Assembly (NCBI GenBank): GCA_905116865.2
Contig: CAJHNH020000196.1
Location: 75,001 to 139,000 of the forward strand
Length of the DNA stretch: 64,000 bases
Source of the DNA: Candidula unifasciata
Taxonomy: Eukaryota > Mollusca > Gastropoda > Stylommatophora > Geomitridae
Direction of reading: 5' to 3'
Position numbers and translations under genes: made by a program. The notes beneath the pieces are model-generated. The model was not told the origin of the DNA, searched no databases, and saw only the letters and a program-made list of their open reading frames with translations. Shown in pieces: positions 21,749 through 33,069 of this stretch; the first letter of the stretch is position 1; each line of letters opens with the position of its first letter.

Positions 21749-23515
21749 GTAAGGAAATCTCTTTCATTTTGTGAATGTCATGGGTGTTTTATATTGTGTC
21801 GAGGTTAATTCCAAAGTACACAAATATTACGAACACGGACTCCACTTGTTAAGAGTTCCAGTTTACTAAACGTCCTGAAAAAAAAGGAGCAAGGGGAAGG
21901 GTGGAGGCAGCCGATCCACACAAGGCCCACCGCACATAGAAAACACGAGGCGTCAATTTCTCCCACAATACATTTGGGGATGGGAGCTTCAAGTCTTGTT
22001 TACTTGCACAATCATAATAACAACAATAAGATCTACTATTATTATTGTATAATAAAACACCGTTTAAGTCCTTTGAGCCCCTCCCTCAGAGCCTCATGTG
22101 TGTGTAATACTAGTAGCAGAAGTAGTAGTAGTTGTTGTAGTTGTAGTAGTAGTAGTTGTTGTAGTAGTAGTAGGTAAAAGGTGTGGGATAAAAGAGTGGG
22201 TTGAGTGTGGAAAAGGGGGGGGGGGGGGGCTACTGTTTATTTTTTTTTTTGATTAGGTGGATCTAGTAGGGCGTTCAAGTATTCACCCCCCCCCCCCCCT
22301 AATCAAATAAAAAAGTGTATGTGCGTGGAAAAGGAGGGGGGGGGGGGGAGGAGGGTAGTATCGAAAGAGCCTGTTTCAGTATTATATATCAGGTTTTCAG
22401 TTATGCCTGTTTTCACCAAACGTACTTTAGTCAAGCCTGTAAATCGATTCTTAGCAGAGATATTAACATTTTAGTGGCGGATTCCGCTATTGACACATCA
22501 TGGTGAAAATGGACAAAAAATGGATTCCGGGCTGCGGCCCAGTAAAGTGAAATGATCTCAATGTTTGCATTTTATGGCCATAACTTTTTGTTTCTGATCT
22601 AATCCCTTAGAAGCTATATATTGCTGAAATCAGCAAAGAGAGACCTAACTGTATATGAGTATCTCAAATATATACGATAAAATACGCGCCTAATTAGCAT
22701 ATACATACGGCGACCCGATGACTATTTTCAACACAAACCTTGTACATTTATGTGTTCTGATAAGGCGAACAAAAGGATCATAAAATGTGCCATTGTTAGT
22801 TGACGTGACCTTTACACATGGCCACCAGCTGACTATTTTTCAGCAGAAAACCTTTTTGGTATTCTGACACAAGCTCTGCTCTGGAACCGACAGGGGCATA
22901 GAAATAAAGAAAGACAAAAAACATAAAAATAGAGCTAGAAAGAGAAGTTTAAAAGATGGGCAGGACACGGTGAGAGCTGTATGCAAAAGCAAAGATTAGA
23001 ACAACTTGGTGTGTGATGGTTGAGGACCTATACCATATTTCGGGATAGAAGGAAGAACAAAAAGACACTAGTTGGCAATATGTTTTTGACCAAAACTGAC
23101 ACAGAAACGGTATGAATGTGAATGTCTATGAAAAAAAGCGCCAAACAGTGTCGACTAGTCATGGTACCACGGTAAAAACTGAATGATACTGGGCGTAAAT
23201 GAGAGATAATAAAAAAAAAAACCTGATTTTTCTCTCATGTAAAAAAAAAAAAAAATTGCGTTAGACAGATATGAAAGACACATAGGTAGTAACAGACAGA
23301 TACAGCATAGATTATTGACATACCATGAGATTTTGTTGATGTGATTACGTATTCGCCACAGCTTCTCTCGTGCTGCTCGCAAATCTATGGAAAAATAAAA
23401 TTCACTAGAAAACTACAGCTATTGTGCAATAGAGAAACAATTTGTGGTAGTATCAATATGTTTACCCAGTATCCAAAAACATAACATTCTTACACTGGTA
23501 TGCATCATGACGAGT
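21749..23515 (+). other. Intron with G- and C-tracts, no gene
   Basis: This stretch has a G16 run (about 22207-22229), a C14 run (about 22285-22300) and a G12 run (about 22336-22349) within 150 bases. (AGT)n-like sequence lies at 22115-22175. No exon, transposon end or known domain was recognised from 22500 to 23515. Confidence 0.55.
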
Positions 23516-23615
23516 CCAGAGAAAAGATCCTAGTGAATAGACAATCACACACAGAGGAAAAGATCCTAGTGAATAGACAATCACACACAGGAAAGATCCT
23601 AGTGAATAGACACAC
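23516..23615 (+). repeat. 35-bp tandem repeat, three copies
   Basis: Three copies of AAAGATCCTAGTGAATAGAC followed by AATCACACACAG, about 35 bp each, the third shortened at both ends. Confidence 0.85.
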
Positions 23616-23630
23616 ACTGCTTAAAATGAT

Positions 23631-24370
23631 ATGGTATCTGAGCAAGCTGAACTCATTGTGGTGTTAGAAAATGGAAGAATGGGCCTCAGTTTGAATAATG
23701 GGAAGACAGACGTAATGGTGGTATCAAAGCAACGAATTATTCCTAAATGTGTAATAAAAGTCGATGGTGTTATTTTAGGACAAGTTCAGAAATTTAAGTA
23801 CCTGGACCATGGATAACTTCAGATGGAATGGATAAGAAGATAAGAAGCGAAATATGAAAGGCAAAAACTGCATTTTATAAAATAAAGAACATCTTGTGCA
23901 ATATATGTTTGTCATTGAGAGTTAGAAGAAGAATGCTTGCTTGCCACATACATCCAGTTTTAACGTATGGCTGTGAATCCTGGACAATCGGTAGGCAGGA
24001 CAAATAATTTCTGGACGCCTGGGAGATGTGGTTTTACTGAAAAATGCTTAGAATACCTTGGACAGCCAAAAAGAGCAAGCGAGAGGTTTTGAAAGAGGCG
24101 GGAGCCCGAAGACAACTTATCACAGACATCAGAAGGGGACGGTCATCATTTTTCGGCCATTTTATGAAAAAAAGGAAAAAAAAATGTTGTGACCACTGGA
24201 AAGATCTGTAGAAGGAGGGATAGAGGAAGACGAGAGAAGATTCTTGACAGTCTTGTTTCATGGCATGGAGATGTGTCGGAACACGAGCCAATACATGAGG
24301 AAGGAGATCGTGGATTGTGGAGAGGCATGATCGCCCACGCCAGTCGGCAAGGTACCTGATGATGATGATC
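23631..24370 (+). mobile_element. LINE pol fragment, thumb to C-terminus (family A)
   Basis: Blocks in order are NNGKTDVMVVSKQ, VQKFKYL, a frameshifted RMLACHIHPVLTYGCESWTI, then EMWFY, MLRIPWTAKKSKREVL and the FFGHF region, ending in a GATGATGATGATC tail. From about 24026 it is closely similar to 1254-1618. Frame breaks (including A-run slippage near 24170-24183) show a dead copy. Confidence 0.75.
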
Positions 24371-25348
24371 TAGTTATGGGAAACAGGTTCACGCATTGTT
24401 TGTGGTGATCGCATCTGCTAACACACCTTTAGCTCTCTTTTGGCGTGGCCTGCAGAATCCTTGACATTGGGAGTCAGCGACCAGACAGCCCGGTTGGGAA
24501 GAGTGTTGTTAGGTGTGAGCTCAGAGCTTATTTAATGAAACGTGTGAAGGCGCGTCTAGCTACTGAGGCCAACTGTATGACTTAGCATTCTTTGATATTA
24601 AAGACTGTATGTCTGTGGGTTCCTCAGGGTTCGGGATTGCTTTTTCTTTAGCAGATTTAACTCTCACCGGCATGCAACGCAGACATATGTTAACACAGTA
24701 GACAAGCATGTCATTTACAGGTTTAAAAAAAGGGAGGGGGGGGGGGATTTGTCCACGCGCATCTGCGTCGATTACAGGAGAATAAATGCCTCTACCAGTT
24801 TGGATGCAGAGCCTATACCGAATGCCTAGGATTTCTAACATTCACGGGAGAAGCCACATTTTTTTTTTAAACTTGACTTGACAAAAGAGTATTGGCAAGT
24901 ACTAATGACGCCTGCTGGTGGATGTAATGTCCTTAGTCCCTTCCCCAGCTAAAAGTGAGGGTACTGCTGGGGTGACCATTTATTATAAAGTTATACTTTT
25001 AGACACTTGGAAGTGTGCCGATTATTGTGTAACTCAGATAGCACACAAAAATAGGACATTTTTGTCTTGGCCATAATAAAAATAAGTCTCATCACTTAAT
25101 TGTCGGACCTTGTAAATAGCTCTTTTTCCCCACACAGGCTTCTTTATTAGCTTGTTTTTTCCCCTACACAGAGAAGAGTCATAGTATGTCTGCTGTCACA
25201 CAGAACATTTATGACTCCTTTTCTCACACAGAGGATACTTATCACACGTTTCCTCACAAGAAGAACATTACCGCAAACAGAGAACAGTCATTGTTTGCTG
25301 TTCACACAGAGAAGGAATATTAATGCATCTGTTTTTGTTATTCCCCAG
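24371..25348 (+). other. Intron without gene
   Basis: A G11 run lies at about 24734-24746. From 25130 to 25330 there is a loose array of units with CACACAGAGAAxAxT and TTATGACTxxTTTTCTCACA, an old minisatellite with a period near 40-60 bp. It runs up to the acceptor of the next exon. Confidence 0.5.
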
Positions 25349-25543
25349 TTTATCAAGAGAAACTGTCGACTATGTACCTAGATTTAACGTATAACACAAG
25401 CTACCTTGTTAAAAGCTCATTTCTCCCAAATGTACAGCCTGTACGCAGGGTAGGAGACGATTATCACTTTGCCCTGACAGAAGTGAAAATTTATATTCCC
25501 ATGACCAGCGAACTGACACTGTGTGAGGTATACACCTTGGGTG
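25349..25543 (+). CDS. Gene 1 exon: second half of F5/8 (fucolectin-like) domain
   Basis: Acceptor GTTATTCCCCAG precedes 25349; donor GTATGT follows 25543 (an overlapping GTGGTA two codons earlier is a weaker choice). The exon is 195 nt, phase 1 at both ends. It encodes the lectin domain's later strands and ends with FALTEVKIYIPMTSELTLCE then VYTLGG, matching the conserved L-T-L-C-E-V-x-V-x-G end of fucolectin domains. Joined to 21530-21748 it makes a domain of about 138 residues, near the family's usual 140-150. Confidence 0.85.
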
Positions 25544-25629
25544 GTATGTATTTTTAACTTTCTATGTTTACATAGTCAGGACTCTTTGTGGTTTCACGCA
25601 TGTTTATCTGACCCCTTCTGTGTAATCTA

Positions 25630-25877
25630 TTAATATATGTGTAATCACACACATGATACATTCATACAATAGCATATATACACAAACATACATTTATACA
25701 TGCATGGATACATACATTGCATACATACACACATGCACACAATACACATTACATATATATATGCATACAGTACCTTTGAAATACGTACATACAGACATGC
25801 ACACAATACATACAAACGCACATGCATACAATGCTTACATACACACACTACACACATGCACAATAGTACACACACAA

Positions 25878-25955
<78 letters not shown>

Positions 25956-26299
25956 GCATACACAATAGTACATTCATACGATCATAAATACATGTACACA
26001 CACACCTACATACATACATACATACACATATACGCTCATACATACAAACCCACATACGCACACCTACGTACGCACGTACGTATGTATGTGTGTATGTGCC
26101 TGTAAAGTGTGTATGCATGTGTGTATGTATGTTTTATGTGTGTATGGATGTGCGTATGTATGTATTATTGTATTGTGTGTGTGTATATATATATATTATT
26201 GTGTATGTTTTTATTGTGTGCATGTGCGTATGTATCTATTGTGTGCATATGTGTATGCATGTATTATTGTGTGTGTGTGTGTATATATATATATATCTG

Positions 26300-26334
<35 letters not shown>

Positions 26335-26390
26335 TATTGTGTATGAGTGTATGTATGTATGTTTGTGTTGTAGTTGTTGCTTTTAATATA
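25630..26390 (+). repeat. Compound (CA)/(TA)/(TG) microsatellite region
   Basis: ACATACA-rich sequence leads to (CA)n at about 25867-25899, (TA)n at about 25900-25952, and GTATGTA-rich sequence with a second (TA)n at about 26300-26323. The left half (CATACA) and right half (TGTATG) are roughly inverted, so the whole could fold. The several frames of 90-150 codons on both strands are artefacts of the repeats. Confidence 0.9.
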
Positions 26391-26419
26391 ACTTGAGGTT
26401 TACCTCTGATTTCTAAAGG

Positions 26420-26920
26420 TAATTTACTAAAACCACAACATATCAGTCTCTTTCTTATTTTTCTTTTCTTCTGTCAGAAAATATATCAGGAGGCCGGTAA
26501 CCATCGTGCATTGCATATATACTTGTATACTATTCAGCTGTGTCTTTAATATCGTTGGAACATGCACAGCATTTTCTGGTGCCACGCTACAGGGACACGA
26601 CTCCATGTTTTCTTCACCGAAAAGTTTAAACATATGTTGACGATGTCTGTTGTACCCTGTTACTAGTCTGAAAATAATACATTGTCCCCATGTAAAGAGG
26701 GGAGAACCTGGTGTGTGTACACAGCCACCTTTCTTGGATACTAGATTATAATGATTTCTTAGTCTCTTGTTGGGTTCAGTAACTATTTGGTTGTACCATG
26801 TCGCTGTCGCTTCTGGCCAATGTGTCAGCTATTTCATTGCTTTTCAAGCCACAGTGATCTGGAATCCATGCAGTACAGAACTTTCCACTGTCATTGATTC
26901 AACAAGGGTCTATATTTTCC
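26420..26920 (-). mobile_element. LINE RNase H and C-terminal region, minus strand
   Basis: The minus strand reads WIPDHCGLKSNEIADTLAR (the HxGxxxNExAD block of RNase H). After frame breaks it reads YKLG-like FKLFGEENMESCPCSVAPEN followed by AVHVP, the usual cysteine-containing C-terminal block (CPC..H). The family differs from the RNase H pieces of family E. Confidence 0.65.
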
Positions 26921-26989
26921 GAATGATGTTGAAACTATAGATGTCAGCAGTATGGCTGATTGTAAGACATTATAGATCACAATACAGAC

Positions 26990-27296
26990 TTGACTATGAA
27001 CATTTTGCAATGCACGTTAGAATGTACTAGATTCATCGAGAAACAGCAGATCAAGTGGTTTGGTCATCTCGTTAGAATGCAGCAAGATCAAATACCATCA
27101 CAAGCACTACATCTCAGAAGATCAACTACAAGAGCAAGAGGACGGCCGCGGAAAACATGGATCGACAACATTAAAGACACTCTACGCGTTCACGGCATGA
27201 CAATAGCCAGTGACAGCCAACGTGCACTGGATCGCAAATTATTCCTCCCCATGTTGCTTAACGGCAGAAGTGGTTTATGATGATGATGATGATGAT
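26990..27296 (+). mobile_element. LINE C-terminal fragment (family B relative)
   Basis: The open frame reads CTRFIEKQQIKWFGHLVRMQ, then ARGRPRKTWIDNIKDTL, and ends at TGA 27278-27280, with a (GAT)n tail to 27296. It is the same module as the end of 2195-3081. 5' truncated. Confidence 0.75.
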
Positions 27297-27417
27297 GTTA
27301 GAAATAGACTGACCCGGCTTCAAATTCTCCTAATCACGGACTATTTTATGTTGAGGCTAGAGAGTGTTCATCACAGTATGATACAAACGGACAATGACAT
27401 AATTATACACAGAAGCA

Positions 27418-27525
27418 AACACACACACACACACACACACAGTCACTCACAAACACACACGCACACACAGACTCACACACACGCACTCACGAACGCACAC
27501 ACACGCACATACACACACAAACTCA
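27418..27525 (+). repeat. (CA)n microsatellite
   Basis: CACACA and ACTCACA/ACGCACA runs; not coding. Confidence 0.9.
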
Positions 27526-27699
27526 CTTGTATATAATAGAAGCCGCTGGAGAAATATCCTGAGCACTTCTAGACAGTATGAACTGTGAGTCATGTGTAAT
27601 GTCGGAAGGGGATATTGAGAAGTAACAGGGATATGCAGGTTACGACAGGGGTTACTGAAGTGGGAAACACAATTTTACAGAGACGGGATTTTAATATTC

Positions 27700-28640
27700 T
27701 CTTTTGGTGATTTTCATATTTTGACGTAGCGTAATGTGCGTTTGTCGTTTGTGACGGTGATACCCTACACTTTAACATACGAACTCATAAGCTGAAAGAA
27801 ACTTGGTAGTGCAGATTTCTTCTTTAAGTCCTTTCACTTTGGTGTTGCATTTCGGAGTGTGCATTTTCTGTGTACGTACAATTGATTTTTCTGTTTTTTT
27901 TTTTTTTTTTTTTCAATCTAAGGCCCTTATTTTCCCTTTCTGTTACTATTATGTTCATCATTTCTTGCATTCGTGTTTCATTGTCAGCGATTAAAACTAT
28001 TTCGTCAGGATATCACAGGTTGTTAACAATATGTCCACCAACAAAATTCATGACATACCATGTATGGGACTGATTGTTGCATTACTGTATAAAGTGAATA
28101 AATCGGATGATAGTACATATCCCTGTCTAACACCTTGTTTAATGTTTTGCAAAATTCAAACTTAAGTGTCATTCCTTATGGTTGCTTCTTATGAGTATAT
28201 GTTTTTTTTTTTTTAATTGCTCTTGCATCTCTACCATTATTATTTGAGGTTTCCAAGATTCTAATAATTTCTATCCGTTTGGCTCTATAAAATGTGTTAA
28301 TGTAATCAATAAAGCACAAATACAGATCTTTGTTCATTTAAATAATTCTTTCTGAAAGTTTTCGCAAGATAAATGTGGCCTTGCTCGTGTATTTGCCTTC
28401 AACAAAACCACACTGCCCTTCTGAAAAGATTTAGTGCAGAATTAGGTAAATATTTTCACAAGAGCTTTTCATTTCACCTTTTCGTTGGTCCTGATCTGGT
28501 CACCAGTCAGATTTTGAAGACGCATATGGTGCGAACTTTAGTGTCGGTAACTCTGATGCTATTATTGACCTCCTCGGACAGTCCATCTATCCATGGCTTG
28601 CAACCTTGATCCTGCTTATGTTGCTTAAGATTGGTAGGAC
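27700..28640 (-). mobile_element. LINE reverse transcriptase relic (family G), minus strand
   Basis: On the minus strand the blocks KQGVRQG (near 28115-28135), IHGMS..IL and YPDEIVLIADNE (near 27985-28020, the YxDD box with the second D as E) can be read with many breaks between them. Upstream, FYRAKRIEIIRILETSN lies near 28240-28300. The same family is better preserved at 52650-53755. Part of the stretch from 28400 on is only weakly assignable. Confidence 0.6.
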
Positions 28641-29234
28641 TATCATTGATGCACTATATCGTAATGTCCTGGACACCTGACCGTCTCATTTGATCATTGT
28701 TTTGAACACTTGCTTAATTGTATTGTCATATCATACTCCATGTGTCGCTGGCTTTTCTTTCGCTACAATAAATATGTAGGCGTATGTGGTGGTTTAGTTG
28801 TTGCCAACGCAGTTCGTAATTTCTGGATACCCGGTTCAGTTCTAGCTGAGGGCGTCTTGGCTCGAGGCTGTTTTGCGCTGACTTCAACAAATGGCACTGT
28901 GAGTTAACCGTTGAGGGCACAATGACTAACTTCTTCTTCTTCTCCCTCTTCACTTCAAACAGTTCGCTCACCGAATTGTGGGGGAGATGTGACAATTTTC
29001 TGTCCACTGCGTGTTTTTTTTCTCAAAGGTTACTTTTTGAGCCATTGTTCAGTCTTCTACGTGGTCTTCTTCCTATGTGTTCAATATGTCCATTACTGTG
29101 GTTCAGCAATAACAATCCACTAATCGTAGAAATCCCTAGGAAAAATAAAAGTAGCGGGGAGGGGGGGGGGGGATGGGTGGATTCAGTCCTGTGAAGGATA
29201 CGCAACCAATGTTTTGTTTAAGTGATTGCTGTCC
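28641..29234 (+). other. Intron without gene
   Basis: No element is recognised. A G12 run lies at about 29159-29172. Confidence 0.5.
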
Positions 29235-29465
29235 ATTCCTGGTCAAAATGCAACGGCTAAACGCTTGCCTGCGGTTTGGAAACTCGTGGGTTTGGCTCTT
29301 GACCAAGCCAGACCTGGTTTTTAAAAAAAAATGACCTTGACTCCAGGTCGACCGTGCCTTGGTTGTCGGTGTGATGCTGACCACATCAGCCACCAAGTTT
29401 CAACTGGTCTTTATATATAATCTAACCCTTTATGCCCAAACGCCCGAAAAGATCTAAGAGATCCT
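29235..29465 (+). repeat. SINE family 1
   Basis: The head has CTTGCCTGCGGTTTGGAAAC and TCGTGGGTTTGGCTC. The body has AATGACCTTGACTCCAGGTC, ATGCTGACCACATCAGCCAC and CTGGTCTTTATATATAATCT, and the end is ACCCTTTATGCCCAAACGCC. It finishes about 70 bases before the next exon. Confidence 0.75.
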
Positions 29466-29533
29466 TTGCTTTAGATTTTACCTCGCTTGTTGTACGTTCC
29501 TGATAGTTGCACTCACTTCTTTCTCTTTTGCAG

Positions 29534-29764
29534 ACTTCTGGTGTTTGGATGGCATATGGGGACTGAACTGTGATAAGCAATGTACTTGTGGCGAAAACCA
29601 GAGCTGCAGCATTCACACGGGCGCGTGCAGCGAACCCTGTCCAGTTGGGAAGTATGGGCTCAGATGTGTACAGACGTGCAGTGGCAAATGCCTTAACGGC
29701 TGCACGGAACGTTGGGGCCTGTGTAAATGTCGGCCTGAAATGACGGGCAGTATATGTCTACCAG
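29534..29764 (+). CDS. Gene 1 exon: two EGF-like modules
   Basis: Acceptor TCTCTTTTGCAG precedes 29534; donor GTAGGG follows 29764. The exon is 231 nt, phase 1 at both ends. It begins DFWCLDGIWGLNCDKQC, contains CPVGKYGLRCVQTC (the CxxGxYGxxC start of MEGF/Draper-type modules) and ends GLCKCRPEMTGSICLPG with the usual C-x-C-x8-C close. It follows the lectin domain directly, so the protein changes here from lectin to EGF stalk. Confidence 0.88.
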
Positions 29765-29879
29765 GTAGGGATGGCGGGCTGTCTGTCTTTTTCATTACTG
29801 AGTGACTAAGAAGTCTAATTTTTTTTCATTTCTTTCTTTTATTTCTTCTTGTTAGGAGAGCTACCGATGTGACGTCAGG

Positions 29880-30115
29880 ACATACAATCAGGAATACACA
29901 AATTAGAAGAAGACATTAAAGAACAACAAATGCGATGGTGTGGCCTAAATGTACCAACTGCCACAGAGCGCCCCGCTGAAGAAATATAATGAACACAGAG
30001 CAAGTGGAAGACTACGCAAAAAATGGAGCGACACTATCAGGAGCTACCTAACAGAAATGAACCCCAATTTGTACAATGTATTGTAAAAAGCGCACAAACG
30101 ATACTTACATCTCCC
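29880..30115 (+). mobile_element. LINE C-terminal relic
   Basis: Worn + strand sequence: IRNTQIRRR, a MRWCGL-like block and RKKWSDTIRSYL can be read in alternating frames, the order found near the end of LINE pol proteins. Weakly supported; no 3' tail was identified before the (GA)n run. Confidence 0.4.
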
Positions 30116-30145
30116 CCCAACACCTCGATTAGGAAAATGGTGGAA

Positions 30146-30146
<1 letters not shown>

Positions 30147-30236
<90 letters not shown>
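30147..30236 (+). repeat. (GA)n microsatellite
   Basis: About 85 bases of GA. A second (GA)n run of about 63 bases lies at 30606-30668 behind a CATACA-rich tract (30450-30600). Confidence 0.95.
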
Positions 30237-30237
<1 letters not shown>

Positions 30238-30242
<5 letters not shown>

Positions 30243-30345
30243 CGAACGAACGAACGAACTTTATTTTCGAAGGGTAACAAATTGGGCACGCAGGCCCGTC
30301 TTACATTCGGCCCTTCCAGTCAACCATCTTTCGCACAGCAGTTGT
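30238..30345 (-). repeat. 3' end of a LINE/SINE family with (GTTC)n tail, minus strand
   Basis: It begins with (GAAC)n (30240-30259), then ACTTTATTTTCGAAGGGTAA, AAATTGGGCACGC and TTACATTCGGCCCTTCCAG. The same end is seen on the minus strand at 34797-34895 and 62470-62530, and on the + strand at 48062-48162 and 52520-52625. A tetranucleotide tail instead of poly(A) is typical of some LINE clades and the SINEs that use them. Confidence 0.75.
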
Positions 30346-30601
30346 ATTTTACTAATAAAGCATGTTATGATCATATGATGATATGCATATTATGAATATT
30401 ATAAAAGAACACAAAAGCATGAGTTGTAAAGTGCATGCAAAAACCCGCGCGTGCATACACACACCCACATACACACGCTCACCCACTCACTTATACACAC
30501 ATACATGCATGCATACATTACATACATACATACGTACATGCATACATACATACACACATACATACAAATAAACATGCATACAGGCATACATACATACACA
30601 C

Positions 30602-30671
<70 letters not shown>

Positions 30672-30892
30672 AAATTATTTAGATAGGTACGCTTTATGGT
30701 TGAAAAGAAGAGTGAATGAAGCTGAGCCCCAATAGTGAAGCTGAATCACACAAAGACGGTGTAATAAGTGGCTAACACCCGGTGATACAAAATGCCACTA
30801 TTTGACAAACACCAGTTTAACCGTAAGGTCATTTAAGGGCTCCCAACGGTTTCAAGGTAACCTAAAATCCAACCGGCGTTGAGCTGTAATAT

Positions 30893-30928
<36 letters not shown>

Positions 30929-31094
30929 ACACACACTCACCCGCGCGCACAGACACAAACACACGCATACACACAAACACACACACACTTGGACGATGGA
31001 TAATACCAAAAAAAAAAATTTTCACAAATGGCCTTGATTACCAGGTCAACCCAACCTAAAATTAGTGCAAGGTAAACTGAGTGAAAGAAAAGAC

Positions 31095-31340
31095 AGTGGT
31101 GTAGGGACTAGCCACTCACCTGCGGATCGAAATGTCGTGGGCTCCTGGCTGAGCTGGGCTGTTTGTTCAAAAATGTCTTGGCTCCTAGGTTGAAGTAGGG
31201 TACCAGCTATTGTCCTAAAAAGTACGGCGGCCGCGGTAATGTTGACCAGATAACCCACCGAGTGCCGACTGGTCTATAGAACATAGGCCCAACCCTTTAC
31301 GCCTAATAAGCCTGCAGAGGTCTTTAGCAGACTGCCGGAA
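31095..31340 (+). repeat. SINE family 1
   Basis: The head has CTCACCTGCGGATCGAAATG and TCGTGGGCTCCTGGCTG. The body has AAATGTCTTGGCTCCTAGGT, ACCCACCGAGTGCCGACTGG and TCTATAGAACATAGG, and the end is CAACCCTTTACGCCTAATAA. A (CA)n tract lies upstream at 30896-30990. Confidence 0.75.
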
Positions 31341-32689
31341 TGTTTGTGACCACATCTCCCAGCAAGTGCCTGAGGTTCTATGTCGCGGGTTCCAAAGTGG
31401 ATAGATGCTTTTATGATGAGTAGGAGTTTACCTCTCAACACTTCACCTCCACCAGAGAAACTGGACTAATATCCGAGCTATGTTGATCTCAGGCAAAGTC
31501 CTAGATATCCAAGAAAACAGCCATATTTGGCTCGTCATGTAAATACACAACAGCTGCACTCGGTACCCACAGGAGAAGGAAAAGGAGTAAAAAGATATCA
31601 AGATGAACCCAATGAGATAACATCAAGATACACAGTTAACCCCTCCGACTTTCTCCTCTCCTGGTATTATTTATTAAAGAGCTCCCACTTAATATAATTT
31701 TACCTGACTGTTTGGTTAAATAGGTAAGACTGAATACACTTGGAATTTAACAAACGACGTAGTATAAAACTTTACATACAGCATTATTCACTAACAATCA
31801 GTTAAATGAAATTCAGCAGTTTGTAAGGTTTACACAAACAGTGACTGGAGGATGGTATGATAGTGATGAGATTCTGAGCACCTGGGATTAGAGTGGTGTG
31901 ATGATGGTGATAAGTTTACGAACAATGTGTGGACGTAACTTTCATATAAACCTCTGACAACCGTGAGGCACTGTCAAGCTTTTCCACCTCTTCCAGCTTG
32001 TTCTCCGCTGGTCCAGCTTATTCTCCGCCTGTTCCCAGCTTGCCGATCTCTCACAACGTAGGTTCGTGCATGTGACAATCTATCAGAGCAGACGTCTTCA
32101 CCCCGACGGGAGCTGTCAAACAAACACATATGTGTAGTATCTATACTTTCACTAAGCATGCATATACCAATACAATTTATATAGACATAACATCTCTACT
32201 CCTCGTCTTCCACATTCTCTCCAGTCTAGTCTGAAGGTCTTATGTCTCACATTGACGTCACATATCCTGCCTTCCCTCTCATGTACTGTCATCATAGTTG
32301 ACTTCCTAAGTCTGCTGTCCGTCTTCACTCAGACTTTCAAACATCGTTTTTACATGAACACGTGGAGCAGGTTATGTGCTAAAAACTCAGGCCATTGTAT
32401 ATGTGCATGTTGTCCGAAATATTGTCTTTCCAGTGACCACATAGTGAGCTATTAAAACGCAGTCACGTGGCTGCATATATGGTCATGTTTTTCCCACGGT
32501 CCAGGCACATGTTTTGGGTTGACAATTGAAACAATATAATTACATTTCATTATAGCAAATGTTATTGTTCACATCTTATTTTATACACATAAAAAATACA
32601 CTAAAAAACATTTGATACAAACATACACGAAATAGGAATGGTTCAGCAGTTCCCTAACTGAGATAACTGAATACTCACAAAGAATTATT
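31341..32689 (+). other. Intron without gene
   Basis: No coding block or known element was identified in these 1.35 kb. Two short repeats of TTCTCCGC..TCCAGCTT/CCCAGCTTG occur at 31990-32045. Confidence 0.45.
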
Positions 32690-33069
32690 TCAAGCAGAAT
32701 GTTAACTTAGATACATCAGGAAAGAAAAAGTAGACTGAGCTAGCTCCTAACCTGTGAATAAAAGATTAAAAATAATATACACTTAAACCTGCCAACGTCC
32801 CAGAAATTGCCAGACAGGAACAGCTAGAATCACTTTCTAGTGGTCTGAGTTTGTGGCTTTGCTGGCAGCACTATAAGGTAAATTAAAAATACTCCCAGTA
32901 TAAGTATCTATTTAGTGTCTGAATAAAACTCCTCCCCTTTCCAGTATTTAACCTGTCCTACAGGAGAAGATCTAAGCCACGCCCCAGAAGTACCTTGCAG
33001 ATCAAATTAGTTATCAAGGTGCTTGTCAGTTAATTCTTGACGGCCACGATTCTGAGTAAACATTCCTAA

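Noticed and set aside
25645..26396. Overlapping Tyr/Cys/Val- and His/Thr-rich frames of 85-157 codons
   Set aside because: These are translations of CA/TA/TG microsatellites, open on both strands.
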